Assembly: GCA_031310005.1 (NCBI GenBank)
Contig: CM062380.1
Coordinates: 1,984,001 to 2,048,000, forward strand
From: Dactylellina haptotyla
Taxonomy: Eukaryota; Ascomycota; Orbiliomycetes; Orbiliales; Orbiliaceae
DNA length: 64,000 nt
Reading direction: 5' to 3'
This document shows positions 1 through 12,365 of this stretch, in pieces. How positions within the stretch are numbered: the first letter of the stretch is position 1; every line of letters begins with the position of its first letter. A model generated the notes under the pieces. The model was not told where the DNA came from. It saw only the letters and a program-made list of their open reading frames with translations, and searched no databases. A program made the position numbers and the translations under genes.

Positions 1-3000
1 TCATTACATATTCTATCGCTCTGCGTTTTCCTGCGTGCTGCATTGTACGCACGAGTTTGTGTAATGGTGCTTTCCAAAAAGCACGAACTAAACCCATCGT
101 GAATTGGGTGCCCTTGGCAGCTGTTATCATCTGCAAGATATGGCGGAAGCTGGAAAGAAATCTCAACCCTCAAGGATCATAACAGCGACCGGGGTTGTCA
201 AGGGTGGTTCTTTGCCGTCATTTTCCAAGCAAAATACCCGGGGCAGATATTAAATCATTCTCAACCAACCACACCCTATGACGGGGTTAGCCTCAAGCCT
301 GACTCTTCCAGACCGCCTGGGCGAATACGTATGGCCAGTTTGCAGGGCCCTTGCGATAAACTCATCAAGAAATTTTTTGATGACAGTCTATGCCAGGCAT
401 CATGCAGAGTCTGGCGAGCTCGAGGGGCCGTGCCGTTTCGTATCGACTTGCAGATTCTGGCTGGCGGTACATGAGGATACTTTGACTGTATCTGTACATG
501 ATAACGAATGCTCTATCGGCCCCTTCCCGCCCTCCTTCTACGCCACGAGAACGAGTGGTAGGGGTGCCGCCTCACCGCGTGGCAATATCATCAAACGATG
601 TCCACAAAAGTACCATGCCAGCGATTGAATGAGGATTCGGGATTCGTGGGAGGGCCAGCTTTCAGCGCACACCCGGGAATGGGAGGTGCGAATGTAGTGC
701 GCGCCCTACACAGGACACAGATGTCGAGTCGGAGACCTTCGGTGCCACAAAGTTACGTCCATGGTTAATTGCAAAGATGGTGTGCTGCCGTCGTTAAATT
801 TCGATTTCACGATCTTCCTGTCTTCTGCAAAGAATGAAGCTGGCTGGCCACGTGAAGCCCTCAGAGCAAGTTAATCCGCTTGGAGCAGCTGGGCAACAAC
901 CTTTGCAATTAATTGGCCCCAGCTAGGAGCTCGCCTCGCCCATTGCATCCCGTCACAGGAGAGGCTTGACTTGACCAGAAATCCCTGGTCCCCAGCACGT
1001 AAGCTCCCACATATTGTGTTAGACTTCTCAGTCAGGACACACAGCTTTCATTTCTTCTTTCTCGCCGCCGTGCTATATTTGCTTCCGAGACACCAAATGA
1101 TCAGACGATTTTCCGAACGGGCAGGAAAAAAGAGGCCGTACTGGCCCGTCGGCGGCAGGGCGTCCATCTTTCGTCTAAAACGGAACCCACAACAGCAACA
1201 ACACAATTGATGACACTACCCTACAAGCCAGCTGCTGCTTTGGAAAGCGTCTGCGACGCCCACCCCATCGTGAGAGAAAAAGAGTTCAAATGTACCGGAA
1301 TGTTTCCTCGCTTTTCCCTTTTTTTTCCCTTTTCACATTAAAGAAAGATCGTCTCGTGTTCCCGTCTTTTTCCTGCCGTAAAATCGCCGTTTGCCCATGT
1401 TTCAACCGGGGGGAGGGAATCTTTCTCGCAGTAGATAGCTATAGTTCCATGTATCGCTTCCGTTGGACGATATTATACCTCAAATATTGCATGTGAGCGG
1501 GGTGTGCTCGATAGACGGGTCGTTTCATCAAAAGCTTCACCTGCTTTTTTTTTTTTTTATTATTTTTTTTTTAAAAAAAGAAAGAAAGAAAGAAAATAAA
1601 CCGACGAAATTTGCCCCCCCGTTCTAAAGAAGCTGAAAAGAAAGCCACTGCACCCAAGCGAATTTCGATTCGAAGTGGCAAGCTTTCCGGCTGATTGTGG
1701 AGAAACGCTTGGGCATGTTGAGATCTCTATCGAGCCAAGATCTTGCGCAGTTGCACACACAGATACATGGACCGGCATTGAAGAAAAAGACGGGATTGAG
1801 TGTGCATTTTCATAGCAATTTCAGTGATATAGACACTGAACCTGTGGAGGCTGCAATTTATTCGTGCATATTATTACATGGGATAAAAAAATATTAAAAA
1901 AGTAAGGCCGACGACACCCAAGTATTTCATGTCTTAAATTTGATATACTAGCGATGCTAACTGGCCGTCCTCCATGGGGGTAGATGGTGGGTGACGAAAA
2001 ATCATTGGAGTGTCTATTCGTCGGCAATTGAGGCCGGACTATTTCCAGCGAGTCTGCGAGGAGTACGCAGTTACATCATGATATCACCCCAGCGCGGTTT
2101 AATATTTGGTGATGTTTCAATTCCATCATGACTTCTTTGGAATCGCAAATCATTGGACCAGGCCGGAACAGCAATGTCATGGAAGTCGTGGTCATGAGCT
2201 CAAATGCTAAAGCTTCAGACAGCAGATCAGTTCTCAGACGTTGCGAGTGCGAATTTATCCATTGCGTATTAGGTCAGAGGCAGTCTGCTTATGAAGCGGA
2301 GTTTCATTGTCGACTAATCATGGCTCCGTTGGCTCGTGCGTGCACAGTGGCAGACGCACAATATATCCTAAGATGCAATAACGAAAGGAACCCGGATTAA
2401 TAGAATTTCGTACATATTCCGTATTCCAACAACCCAAAAGGAAAGAAGCAAGACCGCGCGCCTCCATTTCGGGCACGGTGTGAGTGGTGTGGTGTGTGCG
2501 TGTGTGTGTGTGTGCTTCATGTAGTGATCTTTGCCAGTTGTTTAAACGTTAGCCTTCTGTTTCATGAGGCGATAGAGAAGTATGATTTTTTAGAGAAAGA
2601 TTTGATTTTGGTTTTCGAGGGTGACCATTATATCGGATGGGTTTCTACGACATGAGAATAATACCATCCTCTTATCGTCTCTTATTATTATTTTTCATTT
2701 TCTTCCTGGATTCAGAAGGAAAAATTACCATGTCACCCAAAATGTCGGGGCTCGGCAGAGTCGGCACTGCATACTACAGACAATCAATCACTCGAATTGC
2801 TTCTCGTTGACATGGGGGTGGGAATAGATGAAGTAAGGTCCCCATTACAGTGGGCGGGTTGTTCCAGGTTTTTGATTTCGTCCTGAAGATATTTTTGGGG
2901 GGGGTGGGATGATATCGGGGGGTTGATGCAAGCGTGGGTGTGCATGTGCACGAGAGGATGGGATGGCGGAGGCCAGCGCAGATGTACGCCAGTGGGGATG

Positions 3001-4080
3001 CCGGATGGTTCTTTTAGCCATATCGTTACCTACCGCCTTGTGTCCCCATTCCCCGAATCATGCAGTATTAATATCAAACATCTTAAAATCTTAACATCTT
3101 CATGCACCCCTTCGATTCAGCGGCTGTTTACTTTGCATGAGAAAATAGCTTGGCGAATCGTCTAAGCTGGGCTATTTTTCGAATTTTGGCGATAGTTGAT
3201 GCCATCCATCAATTCTTCAGCCATGCCTCGTCCATTGGCTTGGGACAACTCAAACCTCCAATATTTGGTTTCATTAATGCCTTCACTGCCTGGAAACCGG
3301 AGACACCACACACGCCACGCTATCTGTCAGCTCGAAACCGACCGGGATGTAAAATGACAACGAAAGCCCATATCGGTACTCTGGGGATCCGGATTATCCT
3401 CTAATTTGCTAATTATGGACTCTTACATCCGATGTCGAGGAGGTACTACTGCCGTTGCATAGAACCACGGGTTTTGCCGGCTAGCACTTGGGCCTCTTTT
3501 GTCACAAACCTTCGCTGATCCATGAAAGAAAGAAAGAGAAGAAAAAATAAATCCGATAACCGTATCTTCTTCCAATGGCTTCCAAGGGATTCGCCATGAT
3601 GAAGACCGGGGGAATTGTCATCATGATTCAATTGCGCAAAAGATTCAGGTTTTTTGCGCCAGAAAAGCACAGACCCCAAAACTCTAAGCTGTCAAAACAA
3701 CGGACGGAACACTCATGCCATGCATATTTGTGGAACATAAAAGTTTCACCATGCTATAGGGCTTGGGTGGTCTTCCCCCAGCGCGATTTCTAATATAAGA
3801 TGATCAGGTTTCCTTAATGGAACCAGCGGCGATCTGGATAAATTCAAGTTTTTCCCCTTTCTCATCTAACCACATGACCAAAAAGATTGGATGGGCTGTA
3901 ATAGCAAAGCATTATTATACGGATTCCCACGGATCTCGAGAGTTTCACAGCACAGGCCACCTCTCGAAATTGGCGTAGCATTTATTGATTATTTTTTTTT
4001 CAATTCATTTGCAGAAAAAAATTAATTTATTTCTTGACATGAAGAACAAGAGAAGTATTGGCGGAAAATGCAAGCAACAC
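1..4080. other. gene-free region, 4.1 kb
   Basis: No reading frame here could be tied to a known family or joined into a convincing multi-exon gene on either strand. The short open frames (about 60-115 codons) have no recognisable motifs and overlap in several frames. Visible features are a poly-T/poly-A stretch near 1545-1600, a GT dinucleotide run near 2491-2514 and AT-rich patches. The right end is the 3' flank of the minus-strand proteasome gene that ends at 4081. A gene whose exons are all very short, or a non-coding RNA, cannot be excluded. Confidence 0.5.
2491..2514. repeat. (GT)n microsatellite
   Basis: An alternating GT run interrupted once by GC lies in the gene-free left part of the window. 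It is a simple sequence repeat with no apparent coding role. Confidence 0.8.
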
Positions 4081-5618
4081 TCAGTCCTTTTCTGCAATGC
4101 TCTGCAGGCGCTTATCGATTTCTTCAACCGATAATTTCCGGAAAAATGTACTCGCCTCGCCCTCCGCTTCACCCTCCTTGGGTGCACCAACTACACCAAT
4201 CTCGATTTCTGTGGCCTTGAAGTCTTGACTTAGCACCGTTGATAGCGTCGTGATCGCCAGCTCCACCACTTCTTCCCAGGTGCCCGACGCGGCCTCTTTG
4301 TTCTTCAGCTTCTTCTCTAGAAAATTGATCGCCTCCTGCTGCTTTGGACCGGAGGCAGTGGCTTTGTAGCCCGTATAGTATCCCGCCGGATCAACCTTGT
4401 ATAGAGAAGGTCCGTGCTCGTCGTCCAAAGATATCAGAGTCATTGACACGCCTAACGGACGCATGTATGCCTGTCAACGGCCCGCGACGGTAAACCCTTA
4501 TTAGCCACAGCCCTTATTTATCTCGTTCGTAATAGAAGAGCTTTTGCGAAAGCGAAATACAAAAGGAAAAATAAAAAAACGGATTTCTTTGTACTGCATT
4601 AAGTCCGTGCGTGGGGAACCTCAAATAAATGTGTAGAAATCCAATATTTCGTAGATTCGATAACGAGATTTTGTTTCGAAAGATAAACAACAACCCCGGG
4701 TTTAAGATTATCTTCCTTTTTCCGGGGAGGTGGGGGATTAGAGCAAACTTACCCTCTGAGTGTAAACTTGATTGATATTTGCCAACCGCTTTGCCAGAAC
4801 ATCACAGGGCATCTCGTACCCGTACTTGTATCTGAATTCGGCAGCTTCACCTCTGGCTCGTGTAACGGAGGCTCGAGCATCCGCAATTGATCCGGTCATA
4901 ACGCATCCCAAAGATGGCGAAAGGGAGAAGATGTAAGTTACTGAAGCTGGATCCATCAATTTATCCTACGGATGCAACAACAATATACCGGATGCGATTA
5001 GCCAGCTATCTTGCATGACGGGGACCGCGGGAAGATGAAGGTCCCTGTCGATGGTTCGTTCGAAATATGGAGAAACAACAGGGGGTTACAGAATTTAAGG
5101 AAAACCCAAAATAGATTGGGGGTTATTACGGACTTGTCCGGATTTTCGAACTTACCGGGACTTTCTTTTGGGATATAACCACAGCACAGGTTTTGCCTCT
5201 GATCCCTACGGTGGTGATATTCGCAGCAGTTATAGCTTTGAAGGCATATTCTATATGTGCAGTAAATTTGAACCGTATATCAGTGAAACCGTCCGTATTG
5301 CCACAGGATTCTGTTCCCAAAAAGATATTCCGACATATACGGATATACACATTGAAAAATCCGATGCCAGATCAGAGCTGCAATGGTTCGTTTATGGATG
5401 ATTGTCCTCTAAAGGATCATGGATGAATGGAAGAGGATTTCCCACCAACTTGATAGAGCCGACCCTGCTCAGAGAATATGGTAATATGACGGTCAAAACC
5501 AGCGCTTCCTATAGCATATCACCAGCCGTTAGCCAGGCTGAATCTCCTTGCCAGCAGCGTAAAATCAGGTGGGCGAGAGACGGGAACGGCAGCTCTATCG
5601 AAGCTACATACCCGACAT
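4081..5618 (-). CDS. SCL1: 20S proteasome subunit alpha1 (PSMA6/Scl1 type)
   Basis: Subunit of the outer alpha ring of the 20S proteasome, which gates substrate entry. Five exons join in phase: 5612-5618, 5446-5508, 5156-5250, 4753-4965 and 4081-4470, giving 255 residues, the usual length. The product starts [14 protein letters not shown] and has the alpha-subunit N-terminal signature GRLYQVEYAFKAI, then QKKVP, GCVMTG, the [10 protein letters not shown] block, [12 protein letters not shown] and [11 protein letters not shown]. The [15 protein letters not shown] form with a C-terminal [10 protein letters not shown] is that of alpha1 (PSMA6) rather than alpha5. The first coding exon holds only 7 nt (ATG TCG G). 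The gene is divergent from GET3, with about 470 bp between start codons. Splice sites are GT-AG; the exon 2 donor (GTGGGA) is weak but the phase demands it. Confidence 0.93.
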
Positions 5619-6087
5619 TGTTGCGGCGTGGTCAGCTGCTGCTGGACGGAATTAAAGTGACGACGGGGGAAATGCAGTATCTCGATATCAGCAGTGGAAT
5701 ATCTTCCCGGTGAGCTATCGAGCTGTGCAGCAGTGGGCGGGTGAATGATTCTGATGGAGGATGAGGGGAGACGGAACGTTGACGCGTCGTCGTCGGTTGT
5801 GGGTTGGGTTGTGGAGGTTGAGGGCAGTTGGAGGTTGAAGCTCAGAGGACCGCCAGCTAAGCCGCGCGGAGCAGCCAGCGTGCGTGGAGCCTCACCGCAC
5901 CAGCCACAGTTACCACCACCACCACCACCACCACCACCACCAAGACACCGTACACCCCACCAACCCGCCAACCGTCCTGCCTGGTGAACTGGCCAGCGAA
6001 AGAAAAGAAGTGAGAAAGAAAAGAAACCTCAATAGACTCGGTTACGTTTCTACAGTTCGCGTGAGGCTCGATCGCAATATATCCACC
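5619..6087. promoter_or_regulatory. shared divergent promoter of SCL1 and GET3
   Basis: About 470 bp separate the start codons of the divergent proteasome alpha1 and GET3 genes, so the two must share or closely abut their promoters. The GET3 side contains a CCA trinucleotide run that would sit in the 5' leader. I could not identify a specific activator site with confidence. Overlapping open frames that read the repeat as proline, histidine or, on the other strand, valine or glycine runs are not considered genes. Confidence 0.6.
5912..5942 (+). repeat. (CCA)n trinucleotide repeat in GET3 leader
   Basis: About ten consecutive CCA units lie roughly 145 nt upstream of the GET3 start codon, probably within its 5' UTR. 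The tract is a likely length-polymorphic microsatellite. Confidence 0.85.
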
Positions 6088-7345
6088 ATGGCTGACCTCG
6101 ACGAGCTGGAACCCACCCTGCAGAACATCATCGACCAAGATACCCTGCGATGGATCTTTGTTGGCGGCAAGGGCGGTGTCGGCAAGACTACAACATCGTG
6201 CTCGCTGGCGATACAGCTCGCGAAGGCGCGCAAGAGCGTCCTCATCATCTCCACAGGTATGCCTTTTTCGCTCTATGGAAGTTCCTATCCAGGCTTTTAC
6301 TAACCACCTCGAGTAGACCCTGCCCACAACCTGTCCGACGCCTTTGGCCAGAAGTTTGGCAAAGAAGCCCGTAAGATTGATGGATTTGATAATCTGAGTG
6401 CCATGGAAATCGATCCCTCTGGATCTATGCAAGAGCTCTTGGACTCTAGTACGCCTCTTTCTCCCCTTTTTCTCCCAAGTTGTAAATATGACCCAAATGA
6501 CCGCTAACTCTGCCATATCGCACGCAGGTGAACCTGGACAGGGAAACCCTCTTGGAGGCATGATGCAAGACCTTGCTTTTAGCGTAAGCCAACACTATCT
6601 CGAACCTATTTACCTACCGAGTAGCTTACCGTAATCCTTCTTATAGATACCCGGTGTCGATGAAGCGATGTCCTTCGCTGAAGTCCTTAAGCAAGTCAAA
6701 TCCATGTCCTACGATACCATCGTGTTCGATACGGCCCCCACCGGACACACCCTACGTTTCCTGCAGTTCCCAACGGTTCTTGAAAAGGCACTTGGAAAGC
6801 TATCCCAGCTATCTGGAAGGTTCGGACCGATGCTGAACGGTATCATGGGAGCCCAAGGACTTGGAGGCGGCACCAACGTAGATGAGATGCTTCAGAAAAT
6901 GGAGAGCATGAGGGAAACTATCAGCGAAGTGAATACACAATTTAAGAATCCGGATATGACTACGTAAGTTTTATCTAGTGCAAACCCTGACCTGAGCCAC
7001 AGACCCGCTAACAGCACCCGCCAAAGATTCGTTTGTGTGTGCATCGCCGAGTTCCTCTCACTCTACGAAACGGAACGTATGATTCAGGAGCTGACTTCCT
7101 ACGAAATCGACACCCACTGCATCGTTGTCAACCAGCTGCTGTATCCGAAGAAAGGCTCGGAGTGCGAACAGTGTAACGCGAGAAGAAAGATGCAGAAGAA
7201 ATACCTTGATCAGATGACCGAGTTGTACGAAGACTTCAACGTTGTCAAGATGCCTTTACTAACGGAGGAGGTCCGTGGAAAAGAAAAACTAGAGAAGTTC
7301 AGCGAGATGCTAATTACTCCATTTATACCTTCTGATGTAGCATAG
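6088..7345 (+). CDS. GET3: GET3 ATPase (tail-anchored protein targeting, ArsA family)
   Basis: Cytosolic homodimeric ATPase that carries tail-anchored membrane proteins to the ER Get1/Get2 receptor. Exons 6088-6256, 6317-6448, 6528-6583, 6647-6963 and 7027-7345 join in phase to 330 residues, normal for the family. The deviant Walker A motif [10 protein letters not shown] is at residues 26-35, followed by the switch region [14 protein letters not shown], then [16 protein letters not shown], the methionine-rich [11 protein letters not shown] client-binding segment, [18 protein letters not shown], and the zinc-binding CxxC in [10 protein letters not shown] that bridges the dimer. The start ATG is in good context (CCACCATGG). 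All key residues are present. Confidence 0.97.
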
Positions 7346-7812
7346 ATTTAGCTATCTTTCTAGACTCTGTATTGTATATTTTGCTTGGTAGTCGTCGTAT
7401 ATGATATTCTGGGTTCCGGATAGACTGATTCGTACACTTAGACTCAGCTTACGGAGGGCTGGTTTCTGTAAACAATAATATTCATAATCTTAATAGAACA
7501 AAAGATACCGTCATACATATCAATACTCGGCCTGGGTCATGTACGCTTAAACAAAAAGTTATAGTTATCGGTCTTCAAAACTTTGCCCCAGCCCGGGTCT
7601 GTGTTGCGATAGCTTGAACGCGTGAACCACAAAACAACATCCAACATGGCTGGTCCTCCCACCGCTAACCTCCCCTCCAGCCTAAAACCACATCGCAACC
7701 CGCCGACACACTCATCCAAGCTTCCCTGAGCTTACGGACGGCATTCTCGACCCTGCTGCTTACCTGCGGATGTGCACCCGAAGCGATTCTATAGGGAGCC
7801 CCGCTAGCGCAA
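7346..7812. other. GET3 3' flank and GCP3 leader with upstream ORF
   Basis: This holds the 3' end of GET3 and the leader of GCP3. An ATG at 7646 opens a 27-codon frame (MAGPPTANLP...) that stops with TGA before the GCP3 frame begins. An acceptor-like ctatag at 7790-7795 precedes the GCP3 frame directly, so an unrecognised non-coding or coding first exon is possible. Confidence 0.5.
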
Positions 7813-10751
7813 ATGTCTACCCACAACGAGAAAATCGAGGAAGGCCTCTTGAAGCTCATCGAGCATATCCTCCCCGAATTAGAAGACGAGGATGAGGACG
7901 AAGCTCTCAAAGACAATGCTCTCGAGCTGGCTCGAGGCATGATTGAAAGGTTGGCACCAAGCAGAGCTCTACCACTCTTTTTCTTTCTTTCCACACACCG
8001 CTAAGCCCTCGTAACAGCCATGCAGCTCCACCCGAAGCAGACGACCCAGCACATATAGGAAACATTATAAGAAACAAGTGTACCCAACCTTCCGCCTCCG
8101 TTTAAAGTGTAAAAGCTTCTGTTCGCTATAGCCAAGAAGCATCATCAGCAGACCCTGGCGTAGTTTCGCTGACAACTTTCTTTGGTGGGACCATCAAGTA
8201 ATACGAGAGAACCGCACGTCGGACAAGGCCCTTAGATTCGCAAATTTATACTCCCGGTTCCTGGCTGCCCCGATCGTCAAGAAGAAGGCCCCGCTATTGC
8301 ACCTTTTGCACAGACTCTCAGAATCCACAGGTTCGGAACGAGAATCTACGAGCAGAGCTTCGAATGGCGCCCAAAGCTCCGCTGCAACTTCTCGTGCGCC
8401 ATCAAGAGCAGACTTTAGTACGAACATACGGCGGCCTTCAACCTCGACCCCAGATATCCAAGACGGTTTCGATCCCAATGTGCCACCGAAACCATTTCTG
8501 GCACCAGAACGTGGAGATGGAAAGACCAATGAGGTTACTAAGGCCGCTTTGCTAGCCAACCTCAATTCGCCATCTGGTACGTTATATTTCGCTTCATCAT
8601 CAAATGCCACACTATCACTAACGTAACTGAATACTAGAGCCATCGGAGGTGGCACTTCTCAAAGATATACCGTTCACACTGCAAGGAGTCTCTTCGAAAA
8701 CATTAACGTTTACAAGCGAAAATACTCTAAAGCTACCTCCTAACCTGCCAATACCTCTCATATCACTCCTGCACACTCTAGCAGAACCAGCCCTCCTTTA
8801 TCGATTTCTCTCGGCGTTTGTCGAAGATTCTGATTCAGTAGAAGGCAAAGGAGGACTTGTGGGCCAAAGCTTAAGTGCAGCTGTTGGCAATGAGCTTAAA
8901 GCGTATTTGAGTTTAGTGGCAGGACTTGAAGGTGAAATCCGAAGGGCAATGTCAATGCTCGACGAGAACGACGAGCACGGCTTGTCGGTTAGAAAAGTAG
9001 GTGTCACTCTCAAAAGATGTGTAATATGGACTAGAGAGGCTACAATGGGTTTACGCCTAATGGCTGCTATCGTTGGGGAGTCAAGAGGAAAGAGAGGTGG
9101 CCAATTGATATCCATCATTCATGGATTTTCGACATCTCACGGCGACCCTTTTGTCTTCAATTTTGCTAAAAGACTCTTGGCATCGGTCACCCGACCATTT
9201 TATGATCTGTTACGTAGATGGGTTTACGACGGCGAACTTACCGATCCTTATCTAGAGTTCTTCGTCATAGAACAGTCAGAAGAGGCTATCGCAGAGGCCA
9301 GTAATGAGCGCCGCGGCCATGCTTCAAGCGTATGGCAAGATAAATACAAGTTAGACGATGAGATGGTTCCATCCATCATGACATCCGAGTTCGCAAACAA
9401 GGTCTTTCTCATCGGCAAGAGCTTGAACTTTATCAGGTACGGCTGCGATGACTCCGAGTGGGTGGAGAAGTACTCGAAGACTACAAGCAAAGAACTTAGT
9501 CATGACGACTATGCTTCGCTAGAACAGCAAATCGACGAAGCGTACAAGACGACTATGGCGCGTTTGATGCACTTGATGAACAAAAAGTTCAATTTATTCG
9601 ATCATTTATGCGCGCTCAAGAAGTTCCTTTTACTTGGCCAGGGCGATTTCATCGCCTTGCTGATGGAGTCGCTTTCTTCCAACCTCGATCGCCCAGCGAA
9701 CACATTGTACAGACATAATCTCACTGCACAGTTGGAACATGCCATTCGCGGATCAAACGCTCAATACGAATCACAGGAAGTCTTGCGTCGTCTAGACGCG
9801 AGAATGCTTGAGTTGAGCCATGGAGAGATTGGATGGGACGTATTTACTCTAGAGTATAAAATTGATCCTCCCGTGGATGTCGTGGTGACACCGTATGGTA
9901 GCCGCGAGTACCTCAAAGTATTCAACTTCCTGTGGAGGATCAAGAGAGTTGAGTTTGCACTGGGAAGTGCTTGGAAGAAATACATGACTGGCGCCAGGGG
10001 GGTATTAGGGAGTGTTGCAGACAAAGTGGGGACCGATTGGAAGGTGGCACGGTGCTGTATCGCCGAGATGATACATTTTGTTGCCCAGCTGCAGTATTAT
10101 ATCTTGTTCCAGGTCATCGAGCCGTCGTGGGAAAAGTTGATGGCATCAATGAACAAGCCGAATGTGACATTGGATGATCTTATTGATGCGCATAAGCTGT
10201 ATCTCACTAGTATCACCCGAAAAGGTCTACTCGGCGGAGCGGCAAAGTCTCGACAGCCTGAAATATCATTCTTGGCACAGCTGCATGAGATTTTAAAAAA
10301 TATGCTTGCATATAAAGACGCCATGGACGGATTGTACAGTTGCTCTGTGGCCGAGTTTACGAGGAGACAAGCTGCGGCGGCTTTGGTTGAGGCTCGAACC
10401 GCAGCTGGTAAATGGGGGGCGACGGAAAGCGACACACCCTACGAGTTTTCGCAACAGGTTAAAAAACATTCCAGGCCGAAGGATGATACTTCAGATAGCG
10501 AATCGGATTCCGATGATGATGGAGATGACGAACAATTACCTGTGATCAGACAGCGGCTTAAAACGCTGACTGCAGAGTTTCAGGCAAGAACTAGCGTATT
10601 GTTGGGAGACCTAGCGAACCAGCCCGATATGGATATGCGGTTCCTAGGTGTCATGTTCTCATTCAATGACTTTTACGTTGTAAAGAAGGGTAGAGGTAAG
10701 ACGGTCGTAGAGAGAAGAAGCGCGCAGAAAGGCGATGAAACACCCGGCTGA
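7813..10751 (+). CDS. gamma-tubulin complex component 3 (Spc98/Alp6)
   Basis: Structural subunit of the gamma-tubulin small complex, which nucleates microtubules at spindle pole bodies. Proposed exons 7813-7949, 8018-8077, 8137-8576 and 8638-10751 are in phase and give 916 residues, near the family length. The large last exon carries the Spc97/Spc98 signature: LLKDIPFTLQG and VSSKTLTF at the GRIP1 start, FIRYGCDDSEWVEKY, HLCALKKFLLLGQGDF, and the GRIP2 motif EYKIDPPVDVVVTPYGSREYLKVFNFLWRIKRVEFAL (cited in part), which binds gamma-tubulin. The N-terminal half (IEEGLLKLIEHI, ALRFANLYSRFL) fits GCP3. The start is uncertain: exon 1 may extend upstream, where the frame is broken. The acceptor of exon 3 was chosen at 8136 because the one 5 nt upstream breaks the frame. 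Confidence 0.88.
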
Positions 10752-11429
10752 TGGAAGAGTGGGACACTGTATCTTTGAATCTAGATATTGTACATATTTA
10801 CTGGCGGCTTTTAGCGGTTTATGGCGTATATGTTAACAGCACAAATTTCCCTCAAAAGTTCACCGTGTTACATATAGATCAATGTGACATCTTATTGTCA
10901 GAAGTGAAATACCGATTTGTACCATTCTATATGAAAAAAAAAGCGGCAAAGCAACCAAAAGGGAGTATCGAATAGTCATTAACAGAATTAGGCGGGAGGA
11001 AGCAAGACCATGCGCCTACAAAATGGAGCCATACGCAAGGGGTAGAAGCAAAAAGCGGAGGATATACGACCAAACACTGGTTGCCCACGGTACATCTTCG
11101 GGCCTGGCCCATTGGTATACATGAACCTTACAAGCAGCAAATAAACGAATAACTAAAAACCGAAATATATAAAACACAATCCCAACAATTTCGACCGTAA
11201 AACCCCAGCTGCTCATAAACCAAAAGCACAAGTGATGAAATAAGTGCAAGGGTCAGGTTCGTAGAGATCCAGCGATGATGTCGCAGGTGTGCGTGCGTGC
11301 GTGGATAGAATAAAAGTGGTATCCGGAAAGGTAGCTATAGAAGGCACTGTGGAGAACGAATGTGTAGTTTCTCTTTCTCGTACTTGATGTGGAACCTAAA
11401 GCCAAAAAGCGGTTGACAAGGAGAAACTA
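10752..11429. other. convergent intergenic region GCP3 / SNF7
   Basis: This holds the 3' flanks of two convergent genes. It is AT-rich, with several AATAAA-like stretches on both strands, and I see no gene in it. Confidence 0.6.
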
Positions 11430-12365
11430 TTACATCGCCATCTCGGCCTGTAATTTCCGTAGTTCTTCCTCCTCGTCCTCTTCCTCTGCCTTGGCGGGTT
11501 GCTTGTTTTTGTCTAGAAATAGGCGGAGAAACCATGTTAGTGTCATAACGGCAAGAAGGCTGGAGTATAATATTTGGATGAGGAGGGATACTCACCGGCT
11601 GAGTTTAGCGCACTAACTGGTGGTGCACCCGCACCCAGCATTTGCTGATCCATAGCCTGTTGCTCTAGTTCCGCAAATTCGTCCAGTAATTCCTCCTCGT
11701 CGACCCGATTCGCCATACCCATCTGGCTGATTCTGTCTCCGATCTGGTTTGACGTCGCCATTTGATCCTCCAAGCTATCGAGCAGCTCGTCCATCTTGTC
11801 AATATCGTGCTTCTTGTTCATATCCTTCATAGCCTTGTGGGCAACCTTCATAGCCTCGAGGGTTTGGTAGTTGAGATTGGCGCTCTCGATCGACATGATC
11901 TAGTGATTCAGGAGTATTCCTGGTTAGTACGAGCCTTATCTCTTGTGGTGATAACGAGTGCGGGGTGTCCCGTGGGTGACCGTACCTGCGTATCCAGCGT
12001 TGTGATCTGCCCCCGCGTCTTATCCAACTGGCTCTCGAACTCTTTCTTCTTCTTGAGAGCATCGAGTGCCACTATCCAGACCGTCAGTACATGCCCATAT
12101 ACAATATCTATAATCGATCACGACCACCGTTCGCTACGACGACGATCATATTCGGGGAAACGGCAGAGAGCATACTCTTCTTATTTGTTGTTACATTCTT
12201 TCTCGCGATTTCTTCCTGATGCTTGGCTAGGTTTTCCAGGTGCGCCTCTTTCTTCTCCAACGTCTCTCGCTGCTCCCGTAGCTTGACGATGGCAGTTTTG
12301 GTCTGAGCGGCAGTGTTGTTGCTGCTGCTGCCACCGCCGCCGAACCAGCTGAGGAAGCCGCTCAT
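11430..12365 (-). CDS. SNF7: ESCRT-III subunit Snf7/Vps32 (CHMP4)
   Basis: Core filament-forming ESCRT-III protein that drives membrane scission in multivesicular body formation; in filamentous fungi it also serves the Rim/Pal alkaline-pH pathway. Exons 12176-12365, 11986-12071, 11596-11899 and 11430-11512 join in phase to 220 residues. The product begins MSGFLSWFGGGG (membrane-inserting amphipathic start), followed by the basic helix LREQRETLEKKEAHLENL, KKKKEFESQLDKTRGQI, the helix NLNYQTLEAMKVAHKAMKDMN, and an acidic C-terminus. The tail has DELLDSLEDQM and a final LRKLQAEMAM, consistent with the MIM1-type Vps4-binding end. The gene is divergent from the oxygenase at 12844, with about 480 bp between starts. 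Confidence 0.96.

Noticed and set aside
5857-6561. 234-codon minus-strand frame with a poly-valine run opposite GET3
   Set aside because: It is antisense to well-supported GET3 exons and its valine run is just the CCA repeat read on the other strand; no family motif.
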